Source: Mollicutes bacterium (GTDB lineage: Bacteria; Bacillota_I; Bacilli_A; Izemoplasmatales; Izemoplasmataceae). Taken from it: DNA of 34,404 bases. The notes beneath the pieces were generated by a model, which was not told the origin of the DNA, did not search any database, and was given only the letters and a program-made list of their open reading frames with translations. A program made the translations under genes and the position numbers. Positions 14,562-23,567 of the stretch are shown here, in pieces; positions within the stretch are counted from its first letter, which is position 1, and the number at the start of each line of letters is the position of its first letter. The stretch spans positions 1 through 34,404 of the forward strand of contig PUOX01000045.1 in assembly GCA_003552925.1 (NCBI GenBank). The letters are read 5' to 3'.

Positions 14562-15804
14562 TTTCTTCCCTCCATTTTTTGAAAACTAACGTAGCGTTGT
14601 GACCACCGAACCCGAAAGAGTTGCAAAGAGCGTAATCGACGTTTTTGTGCACGCCTTTATGCGCGGTGAACGTCAGATCGCATTCGGGGTCGGGGCGGGT
14701 CAAATTCAACGTTTGCGGTACGAAGTCGTCTTTTACAGAAAGCACGGTCATGATGCTTTCTACCGCACCGCTGGCGCCTAAGAGATGTCCCATCATCGAT
14801 TTGGTCGAATGGACATGGATGTTTTCCGTATGGTCTTGAAACAAGGTGCGGATGGCGTGGCTTTCCACCTTGTCGTTCAGCGGCGTCGAGGTTCCGTGCG
14901 CGTTGATGTGATTGATCGATGTCGCAGGGACGTCGCCGTCTTGCAACGCAAGCTTCATGCATTTGCGGGCACCGTTGCCTTCGCTGTCCGGTGAAGTGAT
15001 GTGAAACGCATCGCTGGTGGAGCCATAGCCGACGATTTCGGCATGGATGCTGGCGCCGCGTCGTTTGGCGTGTTCATAGTCCTCAAGAATGAGTGTCCCC
15101 GCGCCCTCGCCCATCACGAAGCCGTCGCGGTTTTGGTCGAACGGACGCGATGCCGTTTTCGGGTCGGAGGACTTGCTCAAGGCTTGCATGACTTTGAAGC
15201 CGGAAAGCCCGAGCGGTGTGATGCTTGCTTCGCTTCCCCCGGATATGACCACATCCAAATAACCGTCGCGGATGGCGCGGAAAGCGTCTCCGATGGTGTT
15301 CGTTGCGCTTGCACATGCTGTCACGCTGGCTGTAGCCATGCCACGAAAGCCGTATTGGATGGCGATGTTCCCGGCGGCTAGGTTGATGATGGCCTTGGGA
15401 ATGAAAAACGGTGAAAGCCGGTTGTAGCCTTTCTTTTTGGCTTTGTCTTCCTCATCGGCGATAGTCTCGAGGCCGCCGATGCCGCTGGAATAATAGACGC
15501 CGCACCGGTCTAAGTTGAGTGAATCCAACGCTATATCGGCGTCCGACATGGCTTCGTCGGTCGCTTTCAACGCCAAGTGGGTGAAACGGTCCAAACGACG
15601 GTACTGTTTGCGACCAAGGTATTCCGAAAAATCGAAGCCCTTTATTTCGCCGGCGATTTTCACATCGATTTCATCGGTTGGAATGCGCTCGATGTAATCA
15701 ATGCCGTTTGCGCCTTGTTTGGCTTTCTCCCATGTTTCCGATACGTTGTGCCCCAAAGGGTTGATGGAGCCAATGCCGGTGATGACAACGCGTCGTTTCA
15801 TCAT
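14551..15804 (-). CDS. fabF: 3-oxoacyl-ACP synthase II
   Basis: Elongating ketoacyl-ACP synthase (KAS II) that condenses malonyl-ACP with acyl-ACP. The thiolase-fold active site is complete: nucleophile Cys164 in [12 protein letters not shown], His in [11 protein letters not shown] and His in [12 protein letters not shown]. The C-terminal [14 protein letters not shown] is intact. Length is 417 residues. The start overlaps the fabG stop (ATGATGA arrangement). It is probably the only elongating KAS in the operon. Confidence 0.97.
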   Translation of the reverse strand: MMKRRVVITGIGSINPLGHNVSETWEKAKQGANGIDYIERIPTDEIDVKIAGEIKGFDFSEYLGRKQYRRLDRFTHLALKATDEAMSDADIALDSLNLDRCGVYYSSGIGGLETIADEEDKAKKKGYNRLSPFFIPKAIINLAAGNIAIQYGFRGMATASVTACASATNTIGDAFRAIRDGYLDVVISGGSEASITPLGLSGFKVMQALSKSSDPKTASRPFDQNRDGFVMGEGAGTLILEDYEHAKRRGASIHAEIVGYGSTSDAFHITSPDSEGNGARKCMKLALQDGDVPATSINHINAHGTSTPLNDKVESHAIRTLFQDHTENIHVHSTKSMMGHLLGASGAVESIMTVLSVKDDFVPQTLNLTRPDPECDLTFTAHKGVHKNVDYALCNSFGFGGHNATLVFKKWREENEQ

Positions 15805-16538
15805 ATCATGCCTCCATTGACGCCTAGAACTTGTCCGCTGATGTATTTGGCGGAATCCGAAGCCAAGAACAATGCAGTGTTGGCGACGTCTTCGGCTTCG
15901 CCGAACGATCCAAGGGGGATTTGTTGCAAGTACGCATCCTTAACCGCATCGTCAAGCTTCTCGGTCATGGCGGTTTTAATGAACCCCGGCGCGATGGCGT
16001 TGGCGGTGATGTTCTTTTTGCCGAACTCCTTGGCGATGGATTTAGTCAAGCCGATGACGCCGGCTTTGGAAGCCACATAGTTCGCTTGTCCGGGATTGCC
16101 GATTTGCCCGACCACGCTGGAGATGTTGATGATGCGTCCGCTTTTCTGTTTGAACATGGGTCGGGTGACGTGTTTGACCATGTTCCAGGTTCCTTTGAGG
16201 TTGACGTCAATGACGTTGTCGAAATCCTCTTCTTTCATCCGAAGCATGAGTTGGTCTTTGGTGATGCCGGAGTTGTTGACCAATACATCGATACGGCCAA
16301 AAATCTCAAGCGCTTGGTCAACCAGATTTTTGGAGGCTTCAAACGAGGAAACGTCGGCTTGCACGGCGTGTGCTTCTCCGCCCTTTGAAACGATTTCTTT
16401 GACCACTTCCTCGGCTTGCTCAGCGTTATTGAGGTAATTGACGATCACTTTGTGCCCTTCTTTGCCAAACGCCAAGGCAATGGCCTTGCCGATTCCGCTT
16501 GAAGCGCCGGTGACGATGACGACTTTTTGTTCATTCAT
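15801..16538 (-). CDS. fabG: 3-oxoacyl-ACP reductase
   Basis: NADPH-dependent short-chain reductase that makes 3-hydroxyacyl-ACP. The nucleotide motif GASSGIGKAIA is near residue 11, VNNSGIT near 88, and the catalytic Ser-Tyr-Lys set is visible as NISSVVGQIG followed by NYVASKAG. The end VNGGMI is characteristic. The protein has 245 residues. Its ATG overlaps the end of fabD by 8 bases, with GGAGAGG inside fabD as ribosome binding site. Confidence 0.96.
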   Translation of the reverse strand: MNEQKVVIVTGASSGIGKAIALAFGKEGHKVIVNYLNNAEQAEEVVKEIVSKGGEAHAVQADVSSFEASKNLVDQALEIFGRIDVLVNNSGITKDQLMLRMKEEDFDNVIDVNLKGTWNMVKHVTRPMFKQKSGRIINISSVVGQIGNPGQANYVASKAGVIGLTKSIAKEFGKKNITANAIAPGFIKTAMTEKLDDAVKDAYLQQIPLGSFGEAEDVANTALFLASDSAKYISGQVLGVNGGMI

Positions 16539-17460
16539 GGTTTCCCTCTCCTTTAAGTGCAGCTATCGTATGTTCCAAGCTTTCCGCATCTTCAACATGG
16601 AAAAGCGTTGCTTCCGGATATATCTTTCGAATCAGCGACTTCAACACGCCACCGGGGCCGAGTTCGACAAACGTGTCGTAACCGTCTTCTTTCATGCGTT
16701 CGATCATAGGCTGAAAGAGGACAGGCTCAATCATGTGTGCGACCATGTTCTCTTTTAGGTCTTCGCCATCATAGCGATTTCCGGTGGTGTTCAAGTACAG
16801 TTCTTTTTTCGGTTTTTCTACTTGTAGAAGTTTCAAGTACATAGAAAGATGGTCGGCTGCCGGCCGCATCAACGGTGTGTGAAACGCGCCGCTAGTTTTG
16901 AGCGGGCGCATACGGCGGAAGCCATAGTCCTTGGCCTTTTGAGCAAACATATCGACGGCGTCGCTTTGCCCGGCGACGACTGTTTGTTTCAGATGGTTCA
17001 CGTTGGCGATGAAAACACCTTCGTGTTCTTTCAGCGCCTTTTTTACGCTGTTGGCGTCCGAAGCGACGGCGTACATTTTCCCCGGGTTTTCCCGGACGGC
17101 TTGCTCCATGAAAAACGCACGGTGTTCGACCAACTGCACTCCGTCGTAGAAATTATAGACGCCGTTGTCGTAATATGCGACATATTCTCCTAAGGAAAGC
17201 CCGCAAGAGCCGGCGTTATCGATGCCTTCCTCCTGCATCAAATCACGCAATGCGGCGCTCATGGTGAAAATTGCCGGTTGGCTGTAACGGGTCTCGTTAA
17301 TTTTTTCTTTGTCGGCGAACATGATAGGAAGGATTTTGTAGCTCAAAAAACGTTCCGCTTCGTCAAACCTTTTTCGCACGGTTGGATATTTTTCGTAGAG
17401 CTCTTTACCCATGCCGACATACTGAGCGCCCTGTCCTGAAAAAACAAAAGCCAGTTTCAT
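16531..17460 (-). CDS. fabD: Malonyl-CoA-ACP transacylase
   Basis: Transfers the malonyl group from CoA to ACP. Seen: N-terminal AFVFSGQGAQYVGMG, nucleophile Ser89 in GLSLGEY, a GQSDAV region and catalytic His in GAFHTPLM. Length is 309 residues. I chose the ATG at 17460, which overlaps the fabK stop (ATGA) with AAGGAG 8 bases upstream; a GTG three codons earlier would sit against the ribosome binding site. It lies between fabK and fabG as in other Bacillota clusters. Confidence 0.95.
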   Translation of the reverse strand: MKLAFVFSGQGAQYVGMGKELYEKYPTVRKRFDEAERFLSYKILPIMFADKEKINETRYSQPAIFTMSAALRDLMQEEGIDNAGSCGLSLGEYVAYYDNGVYNFYDGVQLVEHRAFFMEQAVRENPGKMYAVASDANSVKKALKEHEGVFIANVNHLKQTVVAGQSDAVDMFAQKAKDYGFRRMRPLKTSGAFHTPLMRPAADHLSMYLKLLQVEKPKKELYLNTTGNRYDGEDLKENMVAHMIEPVLFQPMIERMKEDGYDTFVELGPGGVLKSLIRKIYPEATLFHVEDAESLEHTIAALKGEGNHE

Positions 17461-18383
17461 GCATAACACTCCTTATAAGTCCGAGAATGCAAGAACATAT
17501 CGTCCAAAATTTCTTGGACCGGTCGCACGCTTTTCACTAGCCCGGCCACTTGTCCGGCCATGAACGAACCTTCGTCTGCATCGCCGTTGAAAACCGCTTT
17601 GCCAAGAGAGCCAAGCGTCATCTTTTCAAGCTCTTCCAGGGAAACTCCCTGTCTAGACAATTCGATATACTTTTTGGCCATCTTGTTTTTGATCACGCGT
17701 ACGGGCGCTTTCGTTTCACGGCCGGTAACGATGGTGTCCGTGTCTCTGGCCTTCACGATTTTTTGTTTGTAGTTCTCGTGAATGGGGCACTCTTCGCTGG
17801 CAAGAAGCACGGTGCCGACTTGCACGCCTGATGCGCCTAAGGCAAAGGCGGCGTCAACGCCGCGCGCATCCGCGATGCCTCCGGCGGCAATGACCGGGAC
17901 ATCCACCGCGTCGGCTACCTGCGGCACCAGTGAAAACGTCGAGGTGTCGCCGATATGGCCGCCGGCTTCGGTGCCTTCGACAATGACGGCGTCGGCGCCG
18001 TAGCGGACGACGCGTTTCGCCAAGGCAACGCTTGGCACAACAGGAATGACGGTGATACCGGCTTTTTTCCATTTTTCCATGTAGGGCCCAGGATTGCCGG
18101 CACCGGTGGTGACCACTTTCACATTTTCTTCAATGACAAGATCCGTCAACGCTTCGACGTGTGGGCTCATCAACATAATGTTCACGCCGAAGGTATTGTC
18201 GGTCAATTCTTTGGTTTTTCGTATCTCTTCACGAATTTTATCCGTGTCCCAAGCGCCGCTGGCGATCAGCCCTAAGCCGCCGGCGTTAGAAACGGCGCTT
18301 GCCAATTCATGGGTTGCGATGTTGGCCATGCCGCCTTGAATCAACGGATATTTCGTGTTCAACAGCTCGGTAATGTCTTTCAA
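17457..18383 (-). CDS. fabK: Enoyl-ACP reductase II (FMN type)
   Basis: Flavin-dependent enoyl-ACP reductase, the last step of each elongation cycle. It has the nitronate monooxygenase/IMPDH-like barrel: YPLIQGGMANIA near the N-terminus, ITVIPVVPS, the EGTEAGGHIG loop, VPVIAAGGIADARG and ASGVQVGTVLLASEECP. The start is TTG at 18383, with AGGAGG 6 bases upstream overlapping the fabH stop; reading further upstream would only translate the fabH end. Length is 308 residues. FabK enzymes are known to be insensitive to triclosan. No FabI or FabL is seen here. Confidence 0.94.
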   Translation of the reverse strand: MKDITELLNTKYPLIQGGMANIATHELASAVSNAGGLGLIASGAWDTDKIREEIRKTKELTDNTFGVNIMLMSPHVEALTDLVIEENVKVVTTGAGNPGPYMEKWKKAGITVIPVVPSVALAKRVVRYGADAVIVEGTEAGGHIGDTSTFSLVPQVADAVDVPVIAAGGIADARGVDAAFALGASGVQVGTVLLASEECPIHENYKQKIVKARDTDTIVTGRETKAPVRVIKNKMAKKYIELSRQGVSLEELEKMTLGSLGKAVFNGDADEGSFMAGQVAGLVKSVRPVQEILDDMFLHSRTYKECYA

Positions 18384-18393
18384 GATTAGCCTC

Positions 18394-19362
18394 CTAGTAT
18401 TGAATGATGGCGCCGCCCCAAGTGAGGCCTGCGCCGAAGGCCGCACAGGCAAAGCGCATGCCTTTTTTCAAACGACCGGATTTGATGGCTTCATCGATAG
18501 CAAGCGGCACGCTTGCGGCGGATGTGTTTCCGAAACTCTCAATATTAAGATACATTCTTTCTCGGGGAAATTCAAGCGACCTTGCGGCTTTGTCGATGAT
18601 GCGCTTGTTGGCTTGATGGGCGATGATTAAGTCCAAATCTTCAATCGTCGAATGAGTCTTTTCAAGCAGTTCGCGAATGACCGAAGGAAGGACGGTCGTT
18701 GCGAAACGGAAAACGTCGCGGCCGTTCATGCTGATGAAAGGTCGTTTGTTTTCAATGGTTTTGAAATCCTTTTTCAACGGATAGCTCTCCATTCTGAGCA
18801 ATCCTTCCAAATCGCCTTCCGAATGCAAGATAACGTCTTCAATACCGGGTTGTTCGCTACGCCCGAGTATCATCGCTCCGGCGGCATCGGCAAACAAGAC
18901 ACACGTGTTTCGGTCTTCGAAATCGGTGAATTTGCTCAATGTCTCGGCGCCGATGATTAACGCTTTTTTGTAGCCGTCGTTTTTCATCATTTTGTCGGCG
19001 ATTTCAAGGGCATAGACAAAGCCGGTGCAAGCGGCGTTGATGTCGAAGGCGGGGATGTTTCGGCATTTTAGTCTTCGTTGCAGCAATTGCGCAACGCCGG
19101 GAAAGAAGTAATCGCCGGTCACCGTCGCGACGATGATCAAATCAATTTCCGAAGCGTTCGTTTTTGCCGAAGCCATTGCTTTCTTTGCGGCTTCGTAGGC
19201 CAAATCGGAAGTGTTCTCCTCTAAGGTGATGTGTCGGCTTTTGATGCCGGTGCGGGTTTGGATCCATTCATCCGAGGTTTCGACCATTTTTTCAAACGTC
19301 TTATTGTGGACGATATTGTCGGGAACGTACGATCCGGTGCCGAGTATTTTGGTGGCGTTCAT
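18394..19362 (-). CDS. fabH: 3-oxoacyl-ACP synthase III
   Basis: Initiating ketoacyl-ACP synthase (KAS III), which condenses acyl-CoA primer with malonyl-ACP. The catalytic triad is visible: Cys112 in DINAACTGF, His in [10 protein letters not shown] and Asn in [10 protein letters not shown]. The N-terminus [11 protein letters not shown] and WIQTRTGI are typical. Length is 322 residues. Its ATG overlaps the accA stop (ATGA). Primer preference, straight or branched, cannot be judged from sequence alone. Confidence 0.96.
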   Translation of the reverse strand: MNATKILGTGSYVPDNIVHNKTFEKMVETSDEWIQTRTGIKSRHITLEENTSDLAYEAAKKAMASAKTNASEIDLIIVATVTGDYFFPGVAQLLQRRLKCRNIPAFDINAACTGFVYALEIADKMMKNDGYKKALIIGAETLSKFTDFEDRNTCVLFADAAGAMILGRSEQPGIEDVILHSEGDLEGLLRMESYPLKKDFKTIENKRPFISMNGRDVFRFATTVLPSVIRELLEKTHSTIEDLDLIIAHQANKRIIDKAARSLEFPRERMYLNIESFGNTSAASVPLAIDEAIKSGRLKKGMRFACAAFGAGLTWGGAIIQY

Positions 19363-20315
19363 TTGACCACTCCCTTGAGATTTTCATAGTTGAACCGCTG
19401 GAAAAACCCCAAATTGCGGTATTTTGCATAACGGCCGGTCTTGATTTCGTAAGGACTTTGTTGGCTGTAATAGGCAAGCGCTTGAATGAGTGTCGATTGA
19501 ATGGCGCGATACACTTTTTCAGGTTCGCGGTGCGCGCCGCCTACGGGTTCTGGGATGATGGCGTCGATGATGTCGAGTTCTTTCAAATCATAGCTTGTGA
19601 GTTTCATCGCTTCGGCGGCTTCTTGCGCCAAGGATGAATCCTTCCAAAGAATGCTTGCATACCCTTCGGGGCTTAGGATTGAATAGATGCTGTTTTCAAG
19701 CATGAACACTTGGTTGCCCATGCCTATGGCCAAAGCCCCTCCGCTGCCTCCTTCGCCGATGACTACGGCAAGGATGGGCACGCCGAATTGGCTCATTTCC
19801 TGCAGGTTTTTTGCGATGGCTTCGCTTTGACCGCGCGCTTCGGCACCGATTCCCGGAAACGCGCCCGGGGTGTCGATCAGAGTGACAATGGGCCGGTTGA
19901 ATTTTTGCGCCTGGCGCATGAGACGCAACGCCTTGCGGTACCCTTCGGGGTGCGGCATGGCGAAATTGCATTCAATGTTTTCTTCGGTCGTCTTGCCTTT
20001 TTGTTCACCGATGACGGTCACTACATGGCCGCCAATCTTGCCGATTCCTCCGACAATGGCCTTGTCGTCGCCGTACTTGCGGTCGCCATGCAGCTCGATG
20101 AAATCGTCAAACACGTTGTCGATGACGTCTTGAGCGGTCGGCCTCTTTTTATGGCGTGCCAAGAGGACTCGGTCCCAAGCCGTAAGGTTTTTCATCGCAC
20201 GGCGCTTGTAGTCTTCTATTTTAATCCGTATGTCTTGGATGGCGTCTTCATCGTCGAGATGAGAGAGTTCCTTTTCCAAGGCTTCCAGTTTCTTTTCTTT
20301 ATCAAGAATGTTCAT
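19359..20315 (-). CDS. accA: Acetyl-CoA carboxylase carboxyltransferase subunit alpha
   Basis: Forms the carboxyltransferase half-reaction with AccD, moving CO2 from biotin-AccB to acetyl-CoA. Seen: [20 protein letters not shown] near residue 73, [14 protein letters not shown], the [19 protein letters not shown] block and [13 protein letters not shown]. The protein has 318 residues, normal length. Start and stop both overlap the neighbours by 4 bases (ATGA), consistent with balanced production with AccD. Confidence 0.96.
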   Translation of the reverse strand: MNILDKEKKLEALEKELSHLDDEDAIQDIRIKIEDYKRRAMKNLTAWDRVLLARHKKRPTAQDVIDNVFDDFIELHGDRKYGDDKAIVGGIGKIGGHVVTVIGEQKGKTTEENIECNFAMPHPEGYRKALRLMRQAQKFNRPIVTLIDTPGAFPGIGAEARGQSEAIAKNLQEMSQFGVPILAVVIGEGGSGGALAIGMGNQVFMLENSIYSILSPEGYASILWKDSSLAQEAAEAMKLTSYDLKELDIIDAIIPEPVGGAHREPEKVYRAIQSTLIQALAYYSQQSPYEIKTGRYAKYRNLGFFQRFNYENLKGVVK

Positions 20316-21202
20316 GCTCGACCACCTTTTTCATGCATCGATAACAGTTTTGAGAGCGTCTCTTGCATCTCGTGGCGGTGCACCACTTTATCGACCATGC
20401 CTTTGTCCTGCAAAAACTCGGCCGTTTGAAATCCTTCGGGCAAGGATTGTTTGATGGTTTGCTTGATGACGCGCGGTCCCGCAAAACCGATCAAAGCTTT
20501 CGGCTCCGCCAAAATGATATCGCCCAAAGAGGCGAAAGACGCGCTTACGCCTCCGGTGGTCGGATGCGTCAGGACACTGATATAGAGCAATCCCTGTTCG
20601 TTCAGCTTTTGAATGGCGCCGCTGGTTTTGGCCATCTGCATGAGCGAATAGATGCCTTCTTGCATCCTTGCACCGCCCGAAGCGATAAACATGATTAACG
20701 GCAAGCGCTTCACCATGGCGTACTCCACGCTTTTGACCACCTTTTCGCCGACAACGCTGCCCATGCTACCCATCATGAAATAACTGTCTAAAACGCCGAT
20801 GACGCATGGATGACGCTTGATTTCGGCGTAGCCGTAGACGTAGGCTTCATCGAGATTGGTTTTCTTTTTGTATTCGCTGATTTTTTGTTCATAATGGTCT
20901 TGAAACAAAGGGTTCAACGTGATGTAGCCCAAGCCTTTTTCCACAAAACTGTCCTCGTCTACGGTGATGCCGATGCGGTCGACGGCGCGGACACGGAAAT
21001 GGTTGTCGCAATTGGGACAGACAAAGCGATTTTTGATGAGGTCTTCTACTACGACCGTAGTCTTGCATTCTTTGCATTTTTCATACAAGCCCTTGGGCAC
21101 ATCCGGCGTTTTCGCACTCTCTGGCTTTTGTCGATAGGTCTTAAGTTGGTTTTTGAAGCGCTTTTTGCGTTCAAAAGCTTCTTTTAGCTGTTCACGTTTC
21201 AT
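20312..21202 (-). CDS. accD: Acetyl-CoA carboxylase carboxyltransferase subunit beta
   Basis: Partner of AccA. The N-terminal zinc ribbon is clear: CKECKTT near residue 43 and [10 protein letters not shown] near 65. The crotonase-like core follows: [45 protein letters not shown] and [11 protein letters not shown]. The 296-residue length is usual. It overlaps accC by 11 bases and accA by 4. The start ATG at 21202 gives [10 protein letters not shown], a basic helical N-terminus before the zinc ribbon. Confidence 0.96.
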   Translation of the reverse strand: MKREQLKEAFERKKRFKNQLKTYRQKPESAKTPDVPKGLYEKCKECKTTVVVEDLIKNRFVCPNCDNHFRVRAVDRIGITVDEDSFVEKGLGYITLNPLFQDHYEQKISEYKKKTNLDEAYVYGYAEIKRHPCVIGVLDSYFMMGSMGSVVGEKVVKSVEYAMVKRLPLIMFIASGGARMQEGIYSLMQMAKTSGAIQKLNEQGLLYISVLTHPTTGGVSASFASLGDIILAEPKALIGFAGPRVIKQTIKQSLPEGFQTAEFLQDKGMVDKVVHRHEMQETLSKLLSMHEKGGRA

Positions 21203-22547
21203 AGTGCAACAACCTCTTCAAGTTCGCTTGTATATAGGACGTATCGACATCGCCTTGTTCAAACGTCTCTTGCAACATAATCATATGCAAAAACATTTGG
21301 TTGGTGCCAACGCCTTCAATTACCAATTCTTCCAAAGCGGCGCGCATCTTTCGGATGGCCTCTTGACGGGTTTTGCCGTGGGCGATCAGTTTTCCGACCA
21401 TGGAATCGTAATAAGGGGGGATTTCATAATCGGTGTACAAAAAAGTATCGAAACGGATGCCCAGTCCTTGCGGAATGTGCAACACTTCTATTCTTCCCGG
21501 GCTGGGGCGGAAATCGTGCTTGGGGTCTTCGGCGTTCAAGCGCACTTCAATCGCATGGCCGCGAAACTGAACGTCGTCTTGCGTAAAGCTCAGTTTCTCT
21601 CCGGAAGCGATACGGATTTGCTCTTGGACAATGTCGATGTCGGTGATCATCTCGCTAATTGGATGTTCGACTTGAATTCTCGTGTTCATCTCAATAAAGA
21701 AAAACTCGTCGTCCTTGACGATGAATTCAACGGTTCCGGCGTTTTCGTATCCGACATGTCGCGCCGCCTTCACGGCGGCTTCGTACATAGCGTCCCTTGT
21801 TTGTTGAGGCAATGTGCTGGGCGCTTCTTCAACCACTTTCTGGTTGCGCCTTTGAATGCTGCAGTCGCGTTCGCCAAGATGGACGACATTGCCGTACTTG
21901 TCGGCAAGGATTTGGACTTCGACGTGTTTGGGATTCTCGATGAGTTTTTCGATGTAGACGCCATCATCTCCAAAGGCGGCTTTGGCCTCTTGCTTGGCTG
22001 CATAAAACGCCTTTTCAAAATCGTCGGCGTTGCGTACGACGCGCATGCCTCTTCCGCCGCCTCCGGCGCTCGCTTTGATCAAAACGGGGAGTCCGATCTC
22101 TTTGAGAATTGACTTGCCTTCGGACAGAGTGACCTCGTCAGCGCTTCCCGGAACCAAAGGGACGCCGGCCTCTTTCATGAGTTTTTTGGCTTCGGCCTTG
22201 TCGCCCATTTTTTCAATGACCTGAGCCGAAGGCGCAATGAAGGTGATGCCGCACTCTTCGCACAATTTCGCGAATTTGGCGTTTTCGCTCAAAAATCCGT
22301 ACCCCGGATGGATTGCTTCCGCTCCGGTGTTGATGGCGGCGCTCAAAATGTTTTCCATATGCAAATAGGACGACTTCGCAGGCACTTCGCCGATGCAGAT
22401 TGCTTCATCGGCGAGTTGCACATGCAAAGCGTCCGCATCGGCCTTGCTGTAGACGGCGACGGTTTCAATGCCCAACTGTTTGCAAGAACGAATGATGCGC
22501 ACGGCGATTTCTCCGCGATTGGCCACCAATACCTTGTGTACCATCAT
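21192..22547 (-). CDS. accC: Biotin carboxylase subunit of acetyl-CoA carboxylase
   Basis: ATP-grasp enzyme that carboxylates biotin on AccB. Seen: KVLVANRGEIAVRIIR at the start, HPGYGFLSEN, the glycine-rich ATP loop KASAGGGGRGMRVV around residue 158, ERDCSIQRRNQKVVEEAPS and EMNTRIQVEHPISEM. The 451-residue length is standard. It overlaps accB by 4 bases (ATGA). Two tandem Met codons are possible starts; the first makes the ATGA junction. Confidence 0.97.
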   Translation of the reverse strand: MMVHKVLVANRGEIAVRIIRSCKQLGIETVAVYSKADADALHVQLADEAICIGEVPAKSSYLHMENILSAAINTGAEAIHPGYGFLSENAKFAKLCEECGITFIAPSAQVIEKMGDKAEAKKLMKEAGVPLVPGSADEVTLSEGKSILKEIGLPVLIKASAGGGGRGMRVVRNADDFEKAFYAAKQEAKAAFGDDGVYIEKLIENPKHVEVQILADKYGNVVHLGERDCSIQRRNQKVVEEAPSTLPQQTRDAMYEAAVKAARHVGYENAGTVEFIVKDDEFFFIEMNTRIQVEHPISEMITDIDIVQEQIRIASGEKLSFTQDDVQFRGHAIEVRLNAEDPKHDFRPSPGRIEVLHIPQGLGIRFDTFLYTDYEIPPYYDSMVGKLIAHGKTRQEAIRKMRAALEELVIEGVGTNQMFLHMIMLQETFEQGDVDTSYIQANLKRLLHYET

Positions 22548-22981
22548 TCAATCTCCATGACGACTTGGTCGTACATCACCATGTCGCCGTTTTTCGCATG
22601 AATCTTGACCACTCTTCCATCGCGGGGCGCCGTTATTTCGTTCATGACCTTCATCGCTTCAATGATGCAAAGCGTATCGCCTTTCTTTACCGATTGTCCT
22701 TCTCTGACGAACGCCGGCTGATCGGGCGCGGGGGCCTCGTAGTAAGTGCCCACGAGCGGCGCTTTGACCGGGTCGTAATTCGTTGTTGGTTTCTCGGGGG
22801 CGGACTCGGCGGCAGGTTGCGCTTCTTCCTTGGACTGAGATGGCGAAGCGTTTTGAGAAGCGGGCGAAGGGGCGGTGTTCTTTTGGAGCTCGATGGTCAC
22901 GTCATCTCTTTGCAATTTCATGCTTGAAAGCTTGGATTCTTCGAAAAGCTTCACGATGGTCTTGAGTTCACGATTGTTCAT
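22544..22981 (-). CDS. accB: Biotin carboxyl carrier protein
   Basis: Carries biotin between AccC and AccD/AccA. The C-terminal biotinyl domain has the EAMKVMN motif, with the biotinylated Lys at residue 111 of the chosen start. An Ala/Pro/Ser/Glu-rich flexible linker covers about residues 36-72. The start at 22981 has GGAG 8 bases upstream; another ATG two codons earlier is too close to it. Length is 145 residues. It follows acpP after a hairpin and is the substrate of the biotin ligase encoded nearby. Confidence 0.95.
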   Translation of the reverse strand: MNNRELKTIVKLFEESKLSSMKLQRDDVTIELQKNTAPSPASQNASPSQSKEEAQPAAESAPEKPTTNYDPVKAPLVGTYYEAPAPDQPAFVREGQSVKKGDTLCIIEAMKVMNEITAPRDGRVVKIHAKNGDMVMYDQVVMEIE

Positions 22982-23020
22982 AGACATCGCTCCATATGTT
23001 TGATATTCAAAGCATTTAAA

Positions 23021-23053
23021 GAGTAAAAAAACAAGTAAAGACGTGGTCTTTAC
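23021..23053 (-). terminator. Attenuator-like hairpin overlapping the acpP stop
   Basis: On the minus strand GTAAAGAC-CAC-GTCTTTAC followed by TTGTTTTTTT. The 5' arm includes the acpP stop codon (TAA, 23052-23050). No promoter is evident before accB, so it probably allows partial read-through and keeps acpP mRNA more abundant than acc/fab mRNA. Confidence 0.75.
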
Positions 23054-23274
23054 TGCAACTTTTTAATATATTCGACAACGTCGCCGACGGTCTTGAGCTT
23101 TTGCACCTCGTCGTCGCTAACGGTAATGTCGAAAGATTCTTCCAAAGCCATAACGAGTTCAACAACATCAAGGGAATCCGCGCCAAGATCGTTGAGAATG
23201 CTCGCGTCTTCGGTTACTTGTTCTTTGTCGACATCGAGTTCTTCTGCGATGATTTCCTGTACTCTTTCAAACAT
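23050..23274 (-). CDS. acpP: Acyl carrier protein
   Basis: Carries growing acyl chains on 4'-phosphopantetheine. The attachment site is Ser34 in DLGADSLDVVEL. The protein is acidic and 74 residues long, the usual size. I set the start at the ATG at 23274, which lies 8 bases after AGGAGG; an in-frame GTG at 23283 is part of that ribosome binding site. It is the first gene of the fatty acid operon, behind a fully consensus promoter and a leader of only about 17 bases. Confidence 0.97.
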   Translation of the reverse strand: MFERVQEIIAEELDVDKEQVTEDASILNDLGADSLDVVELVMALEESFDITVSDDEVQKLKTVGDVVEYIKKLQ

Positions 23275-23297
23275 AATGTGCACCTCCTTTAACGTGC

Positions 23298-23326
23298 ATT
23301 ATAGAACGAATTGGACATGGTGTCAA
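23298..23326 (-). promoter_or_regulatory. Consensus promoter of the fatty acid synthesis operon
   Basis: On the minus strand, -35 TTGACA (23326-23321), a 17-base spacer and -10 TATAAT (23303-23298), a perfect match. The -10 ends 23 bases before the acpP ATG, so the leader consists of little more than the ribosome binding site. I saw no FapR (ATTAGTACCTGATACTAAT-like) or FabT-like operator overlapping it. Confidence 0.88.
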
Positions 23327-23375
23327 TGTGTTTTGATGTTCAAACAATTGTTTTGCACTGAAAAAACAAAAATAT

Positions 23376-23431
23376 CATATGTGCACTAACCGATATGTGT
23401 TTCCATGCATATGTTCCACGAACCATGTGTC
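23376..23431. repeat. Four octamers at exact 16-bp spacing upstream of the acpP promoter
   Basis: CATATGTG (23376), GATATGTG (23392), CATATGTT (23408) and CATGTGTC (23424) start exactly 16 bases apart; each matches the first at 6 or more of 8 positions. They lie 50-105 bases upstream of the -35 on the acpP-transcribed strand. A further CATATG is at 23489. A regulator-binding array is possible; chance in A/T-rich DNA is the alternative. Confidence 0.4.
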
Positions 23432-23444
23432 GTTGCAGGAAATA

Positions 23445-23471
23445 TAAAAACGCCCTATCGAGGGCGTTTCA
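23445..23471 (-). terminator. Intrinsic terminator after the biotin ligase gene
   Basis: AAACGCCCT-CGAT-AGGGCGTTT, then TTATATT on the minus strand. It lies about 100 bases beyond the birA stop. The stretch between stop and terminator (23472-23567) shows no gene. Confidence 0.8.
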
Positions 23472-23567
23472 AAACATGACAGAACGTGCATATGAAGCCA
23501 AAGAAATTGACCGGACCATTGTTTGTACACGTATCTTTTGTTGATTATTTATTTATAAATATTACAT

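Noticed and set aside
18384-18452. N-terminal extension of fabK to a start at 18452
   Set aside because: It overlaps the fabH end and has no FabK homology, while the TTG at 18383 has a well-placed AGGAGG.
21153-22112. Long open frame (319 codons) on the plus strand opposite accC/accD
   Set aside because: It mirrors conserved accC codons, has no recognisable domain or ribosome binding site, and faces a fully supported gene. Similar antisense frames occur opposite uppS (5023-5724), tsf (7157-7918) and rpsB (8161-8919).
23338-23400. FapR operator upstream of acpP
   Set aside because: Segments such as GGTTAGTGCACATATGATA resemble only half of the FapR palindrome, lack its symmetry and lie upstream of, not over, the promoter.
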